Assembly: GCA_051953655.1 (NCBI GenBank)
Contig: JBQCIO010000101.1
Coordinates: 1-18,200 of the forward strand
Source: JBQCHF01 sp051953655
GTDB lineage: Bacteria > Actinomycetota > Actinomycetes > Motilibacterales > Motilibacteraceae
Length of the DNA stretch: 18,200 nt
Reading direction: 5' to 3'
The position numbers and the translations under genes were made by a program. Shown here one piece after another: positions 6,102-13,815 of the stretch (the stretch's first letter is position 1; every line of letters starts with the position of its first letter). The notes under the pieces were generated by a model that saw nothing but the letters and a program-made list of their open reading frames with translations, was not told the DNA's origin and ran no database searches.

Positions 6102-7120
6102 AGACGACCTCGGCCGCGCTCAAGCTCGGGATCTTCGCCCTGGTCACGCTGCTGGCCACCGGCCTGCTGGCGTTCACGATCGGCAACTTCTCCTTCGGCC
6201 CGCGCACCAGCTACACCGCCGTCTTCAGCGACGCCACCGGACTGCGCAGCGGCGACGAGGTGCGGATCGCCGGCGTGCGGGTGGGACAGGTGAAGGACGT
6301 GTCGCTCACCAGCGACGACCATGCGGCGGTCACCTTCGACGTCGACGCCGCGCGCCGGCTGCCCAGCGGCGTGGAGGTGCAGATCCGCTACCGCAACCTC
6401 GTGGGCGAGCGCTACGTGGCCCTCGCCGAGGGGCCGGGCACGAGCCAGGTCCTGCGTCCCGGAGCTGTGATCCCGCTCGCCCAGACCATCCCCGCGCTCG
6501 ACCTCACGGTGCTCTTCAACGGCTTCAAGCCGCTGTTCGCCGCGCTCAGCCCGAACGACGTCAACACCCTCTCCGGCGAGATCATCCAGGTGATGCAAGG
6601 AGAAGGCGGCACCGTCACCGACCTGCTCGCCCGCACCGCGTCGCTCACCAGCACCGTGGCCGACCGCGACGCCGTCATCGGGCGGACGATCGACAACCTC
6701 AACCAGGTGCTCGCGACCGTGCAGCAGCGTGACAGCCGGCTCAACGAGCTCATCGTGCAGCTGCAGCGCTTCGTCAGCGGGCTGTCGGCGGACCGGCAGG
6801 CGATCGGGAACTCCCTGGCCGGCATCGCCGACCTCGCCGACGCCACCAGCGGGCTGCTGGCGCAGGGCCGCGGCCCGCTCAAGGACGACATCGCCCAGCT
6901 GGGTCAGGTGGCGAGCAACCTCGACGCGAACAAGGCGACGGTGGACGACGTGCTGAAGAACCTGCCCCGCAAGCTCAACACCATCACCCGCACGGCCACC
7001 TACGGCTCGTGGTTCAACTTCTACCTCTGCGACCTCGACGGCTCCGTGGAGATCCCCGGCGTGGCGAGGCTCCAGCAGCCGCACTTCGCCGTGCAGACGG
7101 GCAGGTGCGCGTCGCGATGA
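6098..7120 (+). CDS. mceB: Mce family protein MceB
   Basis: This MCE subunit of the lipid importer has 340 residues. An N-terminal membrane anchor lies at about 9-29. The MCE domain (about 37-112) carries LRSGDEVRIAGVRVGQVKDV and IRYRNLVGERYVAL. A long helical region follows, in which phrases such as NLNQVLATVQQRDSRLNELI suggest the helical barrel. The C-terminus has the family ending ATYGSWFNFYLCDLDG, then a short tail ending in Cys-Ala-Ser-Arg. Start: ATG at 6098 within ATGA, overlapping the mceA stop. It overlaps mceC the same way. Its place directly after mceA is the usual order. Confidence 0.94.
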   Translation: MKTTSAALKLGIFALVTLLATGLLAFTIGNFSFGPRTSYTAVFSDATGLRSGDEVRIAGVRVGQVKDVSLTSDDHAAVTFDVDAARRLPSGVEVQIRYRNLVGERYVALAEGPGTSQVLRPGAVIPLAQTIPALDLTVLFNGFKPLFAALSPNDVNTLSGEIIQVMQGEGGTVTDLLARTASLTSTVADRDAVIGRTIDNLNQVLATVQQRDSRLNELIVQLQRFVSGLSADRQAIGNSLAGIADLADATSGLLAQGRGPLKDDIAQLGQVASNLDANKATVDDVLKNLPRKLNTITRTATYGSWFNFYLCDLDGSVEIPGVARLQQPHFAVQTGRCASR

Positions 7121-8100
7121 AGCCCTTCCGTGAGCGCAACCCGATGGTGATCGGGGCGGTCGGCCTCGCCGTCGTGGCCGCGCTGCTGGTGGCCAGCTTC
7201 AACATCCAGAGCATCCCGCCGTTCAACCGCGGCACCACCTACCGCGCCGCCTTCTCGGAGGCAGGCGGCCTCAAGCCCGGCGACGACGTCCGCATCGCCG
7301 GCGTGCAGGTGGGCACGGTGCAGGACGTCGAGCTGGCCGGGGACCACGTCGACGTGGTCATGAAGGTGGACCGCGGAACACGCTTCGGCACCGAGACCAC
7401 CGCGTCGGTGCGCATACGGACGATCCTGGGCCAGAAGTTCGTGATGCTCGAACCGAAGGGACCGGGCCGGCAGAGCCCGCGCCAGGAGATCCCGCTGGAC
7501 CGCACCGTGTCCGCCTACGACGTCGTCGACGCCTTCAGCGACCTCACCAGGACCACCGAGCGGATCGACACCGGCCAGCTGGCGACCGCGCTGGACACGA
7601 TCTCCAGCACGTTCAAGAACTCGCCGCCGGACGTCCGTGCCGCCGTCGACGGCCTGTCCCGGCTCTCGCGCACCGTCGCCTCGCGCGACGACCAGCTGCG
7701 CCAGCTGCTCAGCCGGGCCAAGGACGTCACCGGCACCGTCGCCTCGCGGGACGCGCAGCTGCAGTCCCTGGTCGAGGACGGCGACCTGCTGCTGCAGGAG
7801 GTGGCCGCGCGTCGAGACGCGATCCACCAGCTGCTCGTCAGCACCAGCGCGCTCTCGCAGCAGCTCACCGGGCTGGTCAGGGACAACCAGGCCCAGCTCG
7901 CCCCGGTCCTGGCCAGGCTGCACGACGTCCTCGCCGTGCTGCAGGCGAACCAGGACAACCTGGATCGGAGCATCGCCGCCATGGCCCCCTTCGTGCGGGT
8001 CTTCGCCAACGCCCTCGGCAACGGCCGCTGGTTCGACACCTACGTGCAGAACCTCGTCGCCCCGGTGCCCTCCGTGCCGAGCCTCGGGAGCGGACGATGA
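7117..8100 (+). CDS. mceC: Mce family protein MceC
   Basis: This MCE subunit has 327 residues, the shortest of the six here. A membrane anchor lies at about 11-27. The MCE domain (about 40-118) shows LKPGDDVRIAGVQVGTVQDV and VRIRTILGQKFVML. The helical region contains two internal look-alike segments, SRTVASRDDQLRQLLSRAKD and GTVASRDAQLQSLVEDGD, a likely coiled-coil repeat. The end, NALGNGRWFDTYVQNL, resembles the MceB/MceC ending but is cut short to a Pro/Ser tail, with no long proline-rich extension. Start: ATG at 7117 overlaps the mceB stop as ATGA. The frame upstream to 7009 lies inside mceB and is not coding. Confidence 0.93.
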   Translation: MKPFRERNPMVIGAVGLAVVAALLVASFNIQSIPPFNRGTTYRAAFSEAGGLKPGDDVRIAGVQVGTVQDVELAGDHVDVVMKVDRGTRFGTETTASVRIRTILGQKFVMLEPKGPGRQSPRQEIPLDRTVSAYDVVDAFSDLTRTTERIDTGQLATALDTISSTFKNSPPDVRAAVDGLSRLSRTVASRDDQLRQLLSRAKDVTGTVASRDAQLQSLVEDGDLLLQEVAARRDAIHQLLVSTSALSQQLTGLVRDNQAQLAPVLARLHDVLAVLQANQDNLDRSIAAMAPFVRVFANALGNGRWFDTYVQNLVAPVPSVPSLGSGR

Positions 8101-9248
8101 GACAGACGCTGCGCAGGATCACCTCGCCCAAGGCCGCGGCCCTCGTGCTGGCCGTGCTGCTGGTGGTCGCCCTCGCCGTCGTGCTCTGGCCCGGCCAGGC
8201 GGACCGGCGGGGCACCGCCTACTTCTCCCGCGCCGTGGGCCTCTACCAAGGCTCGGACGTGCGGGTGCTCGGAGTGCGCGTCGGCACCGTCGACAAGGTG
8301 ACCCCCCAGGGCGACCGCGTCCGCGTCGACTTCTCCTACAAGCCGTCGGTGAAGATCCCGGCGTCGGCCCGGGCGGCGCTCGTGGCGCCGTCGGTGGTCA
8401 GCGACCGCTACGTGCAGCTGACGCCGGCCTACACCGGCGGCCCCGTCCTCGCCGACGGCGCGCAGATCCCGCTCGATCGCACCGCGACCCCCGTCGAGCT
8501 CGACCAGATCTTCCAGAGCCTCGACGACGTCAGCGTCGCGCTCGGCCCGAAGGGCGCCAACAAGGACGGCGCGCTGTCCCGGCTGCTCGACGTCGGCGCC
8601 GCCAACCTGAAGGGCAACGGCCAGGCCATCAACTCCTCGGTCGTCGACCTCTCCGCCGCCGTCGGCACCCTCGCCGGCAGCAGCGGTGACCTGTTCGGCA
8701 CCGTGAAGAACCTGCAGCAGCTCACCAGCGCGCTGGCAGCCAGCGACCAGCAGGTGCAGGCCTTCAACACCGACCTGGAGGGCGTGGCCGACCAGCTCTC
8801 GGGGGAGCGGCAGAACCTGTCCGCGGCTCTGACGAACCTCAGCGCGGCGCTGAACCAGGTGGCCGGCTTCGTCAAGCAGAACCGGGCCGGCCTGCAGACC
8901 GACCTCGACTCGCTGGCCCAGGTGACCGGTGTCCTGCAGCACCAGCAGGACGCACTGGCCCAGATCCTCGACGACGCCCCGGTCGCGGTCGCCAACCTGC
9001 AGAAGGCCTACAACCCCACCAGCGGCACCCTCGACACCCGCAACGACGCCGAGCAGCTGCAGGACCCGTCGCTGGTGATCTGCGCCCTGCTGGCCACCGC
9101 GGGCAGCGTGGGCAAGGACTGCGCGGGCCTCGAGCCGCTGGTCAAGACCCTCGACCCCCTCCTGCAGGGCCTGCAGACCAGCCAGCAGACCAGCGACCCG
9201 ACGCTCGCCGGGATCCTGTCCCAGCTGCCCACGGGGGGTGGGCGATGA
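8097..9248 (+). CDS. mceD: Mce family protein MceD
   Basis: This MCE subunit has 383 residues. The N-terminal anchor is at about 13-31, directly followed by the MCE domain (about 38-116) with LYQGSDVRVLGVRVGTVDKV. The second conserved strand reads LVAPSVVSDRYVQL, with Ser-Asp where most sister subunits have Gly-Glu, a difference I associate with the MceD position. The helical part is rich in Gln, Ser and Asn (NLQQLTSALAASDQQVQAF). The C-terminus has a Cys pair context (LVICALLATAG, then GKDCAGL). Start: ATG at 8097 overlaps the mceC stop (ATGA), and its own stop overlaps mceE the same way. Confidence 0.93.
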   Translation: MRQTLRRITSPKAAALVLAVLLVVALAVVLWPGQADRRGTAYFSRAVGLYQGSDVRVLGVRVGTVDKVTPQGDRVRVDFSYKPSVKIPASARAALVAPSVVSDRYVQLTPAYTGGPVLADGAQIPLDRTATPVELDQIFQSLDDVSVALGPKGANKDGALSRLLDVGAANLKGNGQAINSSVVDLSAAVGTLAGSSGDLFGTVKNLQQLTSALAASDQQVQAFNTDLEGVADQLSGERQNLSAALTNLSAALNQVAGFVKQNRAGLQTDLDSLAQVTGVLQHQQDALAQILDDAPVAVANLQKAYNPTSGTLDTRNDAEQLQDPSLVICALLATAGSVGKDCAGLEPLVKTLDPLLQGLQTSQQTSDPTLAGILSQLPTGGGR

Positions 9249-10555
9249 GGGCCGGCCGCCGCGCCGCCGCCGTGGGTGCTGCGGCTGCCGCCGCCGTCAC
9301 CCTGTCCGGCTGCCAGGGCATCTACGACGTCCCGCTCCCCGGCGGTGCGGCGCGCTCGCACAGCTACCACGTCACGGTGCAGTTCGACGACGTGCTCGAC
9401 CTGGTGCCGCAGTCGGCGGTGAAGGTGGACGACGTCACCGTGGGCGCGGTGGAGAAGGTCAGGCTGGACGGCTGGCACGCGGTGGTGCGCCTGCGCGTCG
9501 CCGACTCGGTGAAGCTGCCGGACAACGCGGTGGCCGAGCTGCGCCAGACCAGCCTGCTGGGCGAGAAGTTCGTCGAGCTCGCCCCGCCCACCGGCACGGC
9601 ACCGGTGGGACGGCTCTCCGACGGCGACGTCATCCCGCTCGCGCGCACGACGCGGGGCACCCAGGTGGAGGAGGTGCTCAGCGCGCTGTCCCTGCTGCTC
9701 AACGGCGGGGGAGTGGCCCAGCTCAAGACCATCACCGTCGAGCTCAACAAGGCGATGTCCGGCCGCGAGGGCGACCTGCGCGACCTGCTCGCGCAGCTGG
9801 ACACCTTCGTGGGCAACCTCGACGCGAACAAGGCGCAGATCGTGAAGGCCCTGGACAGCATCGACCGGCTCTCGGCCACGCTGGCGACGCAGAAGAAGGA
9901 CATCGCCACCGCGCTGGACAGCATCCCGCAGGGGCTGAAGGTGCTGGCCGACCAGCGGCAGCAGCTGACCTCGATGCTCGTGGAGCTGGACCGGCTCGGG
10001 CAGGTGGGCACCCGGGTGATCCGCGAGTCGACCGCGGACACCGTCGCGGACCTGAAGGACCTCCAGCCGATCCTCACCAAGCTCGCGCAGGCGGGGGACT
10101 CGCTGCCCAAGTCGCTGGAGCTGCTGTTCACCTATCCGTTCCCGCGCAACGCGGTGGACGGCGGCATCCAGGGCGACTACGCCAACCTGTCCGCCACGCT
10201 CGACCTCAACCTGAACGACCTGATCAGCAACCTCCGCCAGGGCGGGCTGCCGCAGCCGCCCACGCTGCCGGGCCTGCCCTCGCTGCCGGTGCCCACCACC
10301 CTGCCGTCGCTGCCGCTCCCGACCGCCCTGCCCACGGTGCCGACCGTCCCGCTGCCCAGCCTCCCGGTGGTGGGCTGCCCCACCGCGCTGGCCGGGGTGA
10401 ACCTCCCGGTCGGCTGCCCCACGCCGACGTCGAGCGCCGGCAGCAGCCCCACGTCGTCGACCGGCGGAACCTGCGTGCTGGGGCTCTGCCTGGGGGAGGC
10501 CGCCACCTCCTACGACCCGTCGTTGGCCGCGATGATGACGGGCGGCTACGCGTGA
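9245..10555 (+). CDS. mceE: Mce family lipoprotein MceE
   Basis: This is the lipoprotein MCE subunit (LprK-type). The 436-residue product has a signal peptide with Arg residues at 2, 5 and 6, an Ala-rich core and the lipobox LSGC, so Cys23 would be lipid-modified and anchor the mature protein on the outer face of the membrane. The MCE domain (about 40-120) shows LVPQSAVKVDDVTVGAVEKV and LRQTSLLGEKFVEL. A helical region follows to about residue 330, then a Pro/Leu repeat (335-374), then a tail with four Cys residues (VVGCP, VGCPTP, GGTCVLGLC). Start: ATG at 9245 overlaps the mceD stop (ATGA). Lipoprotein status at the fifth MCE position is typical for actinobacterial mce operons. Confidence 0.94.
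   Translation: MRAGRRAAAVGAAAAAAVTLSGCQGIYDVPLPGGAARSHSYHVTVQFDDVLDLVPQSAVKVDDVTVGAVEKVRLDGWHAVVRLRVADSVKLPDNAVAELRQTSLLGEKFVELAPPTGTAPVGRLSDGDVIPLARTTRGTQVEEVLSALSLLLNGGGVAQLKTITVELNKAMSGREGDLRDLLAQLDTFVGNLDANKAQIVKALDSIDRLSATLATQKKDIATALDSIPQGLKVLADQRQQLTSMLVELDRLGQVGTRVIRESTADTVADLKDLQPILTKLAQAGDSLPKSLELLFTYPFPRNAVDGGIQGDYANLSATLDLNLNDLISNLRQGGLPQPPTLPGLPSLPVPTTLPSLPLPTALPTVPTVPLPSLPVVGCPTALAGVNLPVGCPTPTSSAGSSPTSSTGGTCVLGLCLGEAATSYDPSLAAMMTGGYA
10247..10366 (+). repeat. Proline/leucine repeat near the MceE C-terminus
   Basis: Residues 335-374 of MceE are a run of short PTLP- or PSLP-like units (PTLPGLPSLP, TTLPSLPLP and similar) with high GC and imperfect repetition. It probably forms an extended polyproline-type spacer between the helical barrel and the Cys-containing tail. 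Proline-rich ends are common in Mce proteins. Confidence 0.65.
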
Positions 10556-11928
10556 TCCGCCGCTCGGTGAAGCTGCAGCTGGCCGCCTTCGCCCTCATCA
10601 CCATGGTGGGCGTGTCCTTCGTCGGGGCCAGGTACGTCGGGCTGCTCGACAAGCTCCTCGGCGGCCAGTACGTCGTCACCGCCGACCTCGCCTCCTCCGG
10701 CGGCATCTTCCAGAACGCTCAGGTCACCTACCGGGGCGTGGTGGTCGGCAAGGTCGCGCGGCTGCGCCTGGCCGCCGACGGCGTCCACGCCGACCTGCGG
10801 CTGGACCCCTCACCCAAGATCCCGGCCGACACCCTCGCCGTGGTGGCGGACCGCTCCGCCATCGGCGAGCAGTACCTCGACCTGCAGCCGCGCACGGACA
10901 GCGGGCCCTACCTGCACGACGGCTCGCGGATCGCCGTGCAGAACACGCGCACTCCGCTGCCGACGAGCGCGCTGCTGGTGGACCTGGACCGGCTGGTCGG
11001 CAGCGTGGACCAGAAGTCCCTCACCACCGTCATCGACGAGCTCGGCACCGCGCTGCAGGGGACCGGCCCGGCCCTCGGCCGGCTCATCGACTCCGGCGAC
11101 CAGCTCACCGGCGCGGCCACCGACGCGCTGCCCCAGACGGTCCGGCTGCTGCAGGACGGCAACACGGTGCTGGCCACCCAGCAGCGCTCGGGCTCGGCGA
11201 TCCGCGGCTTCTCCGCCGACCTGGCCGACCTCGCCGACACCCTGCGGGCCTCGGACGGCTCGCTGCGCGGCGTGGTCGACGGCGGCGTGCCGGCGGTGAC
11301 CGAGGTGAAGGCGCTGGTCGACGGCTCCAGCCCGGCCATCACGTCGCTGCTGGGCAACCTGCTCACCGTCAACCAGATCACCGCCGCGCGGGTGCCGGGC
11401 CTGCGCCAGCTGCTCGTCACCTATCCGGTGGTGGTGGCCGGCGGCTACACGGTGGTGCCCGGCGACGGCACCGCGCACTTCGGCCTGGTCCTCAACGTGA
11501 ACGACCCGCCGGTGTGCACCGCGGGCTACGAGGGCACCCACCGCCGTTCGCCGCAGGACACGGCTGACACCCCGGCCAACGCGCAGGCCCGCTGCACCGC
11601 CCCGCCGCCGGGCTCGCAGGTGCGCGGAGCCGGCAGCGCGCCGCGGCCCGCGGGGGCGAACCAGGCCGCACCGGTCCGCGACGCCGGCGGCGTGCCCTCC
11701 GCGTCCGGCGAGTCATCCGGTGCATCGCCGGCTCCCGCCGGTCCGGCCGTGACCTCCACCGGCCTGTCCTCGTTGGGCCCGACGTACGTGGCCGGCGCCG
11801 ACCCGGTGACCGGGCTCGCGCTCGGACCGGACGGCAGCCCGCTCGCGATCGGCACGCGGGGCGGGCAGTACGCGGCGATGGGAGAGGACTCATGGCAGTG
11901 GTTGCTCCTCGGACCGCTCGGGAGCTGA
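10552..11928 (+). CDS. mceF: Mce family protein MceF
   Basis: This is the sixth MCE subunit, with 458 residues. The N-terminal anchor is at about 7-26. The MCE domain (about 40-118) has GGIFQNAQVTYRGVVVGKVARL and VVADRSAIGEQYLDL. The helical region runs to about 300, followed by the MceF-type segment TYPVVVAGGYTVVPGDGTAHFGLVLN. The last 120 residues are an Ala/Pro/Gly/Ser low-complexity linker that ends in the family terminal phrase WQWLLLGPL. Start: GTG at 10552 overlaps the mceE stop as GTGA. The open frame upstream to 9238 overlaps mceE and is not coding. The 3' end overlaps the next gene by 37 bases. Confidence 0.93.
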   Translation: MIRRSVKLQLAAFALITMVGVSFVGARYVGLLDKLLGGQYVVTADLASSGGIFQNAQVTYRGVVVGKVARLRLAADGVHADLRLDPSPKIPADTLAVVADRSAIGEQYLDLQPRTDSGPYLHDGSRIAVQNTRTPLPTSALLVDLDRLVGSVDQKSLTTVIDELGTALQGTGPALGRLIDSGDQLTGAATDALPQTVRLLQDGNTVLATQQRSGSAIRGFSADLADLADTLRASDGSLRGVVDGGVPAVTEVKALVDGSSPAITSLLGNLLTVNQITAARVPGLRQLLVTYPVVVAGGYTVVPGDGTAHFGLVLNVNDPPVCTAGYEGTHRRSPQDTADTPANAQARCTAPPPGSQVRGAGSAPRPAGANQAAPVRDAGGVPSASGESSGASPAPAGPAVTSTGLSSLGPTYVAGADPVTGLALGPDGSPLAIGTRGGQYAAMGEDSWQWLLLGPLGS

Positions 11929-12572
11929 CGGCTCCCCGGGCGGACGGGAAGGAGCCGGGGGCGGCCCCGGTGGCGGACGCGGTGACCCGGGACGCGGTGA
12001 CCCAGGACGCGCGGGCGACAGACGGCAGCGACGCCGGGGGGCCGGCGGAGGGGACGGCCCCGCGGCCGCGCGCCGGGGGGCCGTCGACGGTGGCGCGGGT
12101 GCTGCTGGCCGCCGTGCTGCTGGCCGCGCTCGTCGTCGGCGGCCTCCTGCTGGCCCGGCACCGGCAGGCCGCGGCCCAGCAGGCGGTGCGCGACGACGTC
12201 CTGGCCGCCGCCCGGCAGGAGGCGGTCAACTTCACGACGTTGGACTACCGGCAGCCGGACCGCGACCTCGGCCGGGTGCTGGACGGGGCTGGCGGGTCGT
12301 TCAAGACGCAGTTCCAGCAGCAGAGCGAGCAGCTGCGTCAGCTCGTCACCGCCAACAAGGCGGTGTCCGTGGGCCAGGTGCTCGACGCCGGCCTGGTGAG
12401 CCTCGACGGCGACAGCGCCCGGGTGCTGGTGGTGGCCGACAGCCGGGTCACCAACACCGGAGCCCCCGATGGGCAGCTGCGCCGCTACCGGATGCAGCTC
12501 GACCTCGTCCGTTCCACCGACGGCCCCACCCGCGGCCGCTGGCTCACCTCCGACCTGCAGTTCGTCGGCTGA
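11892..12572 (+). CDS. Mce-associated membrane protein (Mam-type) 1
   Basis: This is a probable accessory subunit of the Mce transporter. The 226-residue product has a disordered cytoplasmic N-terminus rich in Ala, Asp and Thr (1-65), one membrane segment (about 67-88) and an extracytoplasmic domain. That domain has the Mam-like phrases NFTTLDYRQPDRDLGRVL and GSFKTQFQQQSEQL and ends in a beta-rich part with RRYRMQLDLVR and WLTSDLQFVG. Start: ATG at 11892 with GGAGAGG (11881-11887) just upstream. The gene begins inside the last 37 bases of mceF in another frame. Proteins of this type lie at the 3' end of many actinobacterial mce operons and are proposed to stabilise the complex. The exact role is not visible in the sequence. 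Confidence 0.87.
   Translation: MAVVAPRTARELTAPRADGKEPGAAPVADAVTRDAVTQDARATDGSDAGGPAEGTAPRPRAGGPSTVARVLLAAVLLAALVVGGLLLARHRQAAAQQAVRDDVLAAARQEAVNFTTLDYRQPDRDLGRVLDGAGGSFKTQFQQQSEQLRQLVTANKAVSVGQVLDAGLVSLDGDSARVLVVADSRVTNTGAPDGQLRRYRMQLDLVRSTDGPTRGRWLTSDLQFVG
11975..12003 (+). repeat. Two copies of a 14-base direct repeat, 15-base period
   Basis: GGACGCGGTGACCC occurs at 11975-11988 and again at 11990-12003, giving the repeated peptide DAVTR/DAVTQ in the disordered N-terminus of the Mam-type protein. The period is five codons, so the duplication keeps the frame. It is probably a local slippage event of little consequence. Confidence 0.7.
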
Positions 12573-12584
12573 GGGAGGCCCGCG

Positions 12585-13430
12585 ATGACGATCGAGCGCA
12601 CCGACCGCCCTGACCGCGCTGACCGGACCGACCGCACCGTCCGGACCGACCGGACCGACCGCAGCGGGGTCGGCCGCTCCCGCGACCAGGTGCCCGCCCG
12701 CCGCCGCCCGGTGGCCGGCGAGCGCTCCCGGGCCCGACGGGCCCCAGACCCCGCCCAGGACCCCCGCCGCACCCCCGCTCCGGCGCCCCCGGCGGCCCCC
12801 GTCACCTCCACCCACGATGGCGTGGACGGGGACCACCGGGGGGCGCGCCGACGCCGGCACCTCCTCCCCCGTGCCGGCCGGGTGGCCGCCGCGCCGACGG
12901 ACCAGCGCCCTCCCCGGGAGCGCCGGTCCGGGCGGCTGCCGGCGGGGGTGCGGCGGGTCAGCCCGCTCACGGCCGTGCTGGCCGTCCTCGCGCTGCTCGC
13001 CGTGGCCGGCGCCGGTCTGCTCTGGACCCGGGTCCGGGACGACCGGAGCACCGAGGCGGCGCGCACCGCCGCCCTGGATGCGGCGGTCAGCGCCGCCCCG
13101 GTCGTGCTGAGCTACGACAGCGCGCACCTGGACCAGGACTTCGCCGTCGCCGAGCAGCGCCTGACCGGCTCGTTCAAGGCGCAGTACGCCACGACCACCG
13201 CCACCGTGGTGAAGCCGACCGCGGCCCAGGTCAAGGCCAAGGTCAATGCCGACGTCGTCGCCGCCAGCGTGGTCTCGGCCCGCCCCGACCAGGTCGTGGT
13301 CCTGCTCTTCGTCGACCAGACCACCACCTCCACCAAGGTCCAGGGCCCCCGCCGCGACCTCAACCGGGTCCGGATGACGCTGGTCCGGGTGCAGGGGGAG
13401 TGGAAGGTGAGCGGGATCGCCGCGCTCTAG
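12585..13430 (+). CDS. Mce-associated membrane protein (Mam-type) 2
   Basis: This is a second probable accessory subunit of the Mce transporter. The 281-residue product starts with about 125 residues very rich in Arg, Pro and Asp, including a TDR tripeptide repeat (residues 6-26). One membrane segment (about 127-147) and a domain of some 130 residues follow. The domain contains PVVLSYDSAHLDQDFAVAEQ, GSFKAQYATTTATVVKPTAAQ and NRVRMTLVRVQGEWKVSGI, the same layout as the gene before it. Start: ATG at 12585 has a very strong GAGGGAGG (12571-12578), and third codon positions stay GC-rich throughout the odd N-terminus, which supports translation there. GTG at 12948, just before the membrane segment, is an alternative start. 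It lies 12 bases after the previous gene and is the last of the operon. Confidence 0.82.
   Translation: MTIERTDRPDRADRTDRTVRTDRTDRSGVGRSRDQVPARRRPVAGERSRARRAPDPAQDPRRTPAPAPPAAPVTSTHDGVDGDHRGARRRRHLLPRAGRVAAAPTDQRPPRERRSGRLPAGVRRVSPLTAVLAVLALLAVAGAGLLWTRVRDDRSTEAARTAALDAAVSAAPVVLSYDSAHLDQDFAVAEQRLTGSFKAQYATTTATVVKPTAAQVKAKVNADVVAASVVSARPDQVVVLLFVDQTTTSTKVQGPRRDLNRVRMTLVRVQGEWKVSGIAAL
12600..12662 (+). repeat. 9-bp tandem repeat encoding TDR units
   Basis: Seven 9-base units, with consensus ACCGACCGS (S = C or G), run in frame and encode Thr-Asp-Arg, Pro-Asp-Arg, Ala-Asp-Arg, Thr-Asp-Arg, Thr-Val-Arg, Thr-Asp-Arg and Thr-Asp-Arg. A period that is a multiple of three means copy-number change would not break the gene. 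Confidence 0.8.
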
Positions 13431-13436
13431 GGGAGC

Positions 13437-13473
13437 TCTCGGTGCGTGAGGGGACCCCTGACCCGCACCGAGA
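13437..13473 (+). terminator. Terminator-like hairpin after the mce operon
   Basis: TCTCGGTGCG (13437-13446) pairs perfectly with CGCACCGAGA (13464-13473). The loop region contains AGGGG and CCCCT (13449-13459), which can also pair in part. It starts six bases after the stop codon of the last mce-operon gene and has no T tract. The position and the 10-bp GC-rich stem suit a terminator for the operon. Confidence 0.65.
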
Positions 13474-13635
13474 CGCCCCGCCGGCCGGCAGCAGGACTCG
13501 CCCCGCGCGGACGGCCGCCGTCAACAGCCGCCTGCCGCCCCGCGCGGGGCTCCGCCGGTCACCAGCCGCCCGGCGCCGCGCCCCGGTTCGGCACCGACTG
13601 CAGGGGTATGCCCCGGCCCGACGCGAGGGCCACGC

Positions 13636-13663
13636 CTGTGCACAGGTCACGACCTGTGCACAG
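13636..13663. promoter_or_regulatory. 28-bp perfect dyad built on TGTGCACA
   Basis: CTGTGCACAGGT (13636-13647) and ACCTGTGCACAG (13652-13663) are perfect inverted copies around CACG. Each arm itself contains the palindrome CTGTGCACAG, so the element is both a direct and an inverted repeat, with 18 bp between copies. The symmetry and size are typical of a double operator. It lies about 215 bp upstream of the rpoB promoter and 16 bp upstream of a TTGACG. The binding protein is unknown. Confidence 0.6.
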
Positions 13664-13782
13664 ACCCGGCGCGGGTCCTTGACGGAGGTTCCGGCAGCGG
13701 GTCACCATGCTCGCGCCGCCAGCGGTAGCCCGGGGTCGTCAGCCCGTCGTGGTCTGAAGCCCCCGGGGTGAACAGCTGGCTC

Positions 13783-13815
13783 CGCTCCGCCACCCGGCTC
13801 GAGCGGGTGGGAGCG
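13783..13815. repeat. Bulged hairpin between the mce operon and rpoB
   Basis: CGCTCC (13783-13788) pairs with GGAGCG (13810-13815), and CACCC (13791-13795) pairs with GGGTG (13805-13809), with a two-base bulge on the left side and a nine-base loop. It may act as a secondary terminator for readthrough from the mce operon, or may have no function. Confidence 0.4.

Noticed and set aside
7637..8689. Long + strand alternative frame across mceC and mceD
   Set aside because: Arg/Pro/Ser-rich out-of-frame shadow. The real mceC and mceD frames have MCE domains and ATGA-coupled starts.
11526..13127. A 533-codon - strand open frame opposite mceF and the Mam genes
   Set aside because: No recognisable domain. 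The + strand genes in the same place have ribosome-binding sites, membrane segments and family motifs.
13360..13650. Small - strand open frame in the gene-free region before rpoB
   Set aside because: Arg/Ala/Pro-dominated product without a good ribosome-binding site; it runs through the mce terminator hairpin and into the TGTGCACA dyad.
13679..13708. Possible second rpoB promoter, TTGACG with CACCAT
   Set aside because: The -35 is good, but at 18 bases spacing the -10 matches only weakly, so I do not list it as a promoter. It is noted under the TGTGCACA dyad finding.
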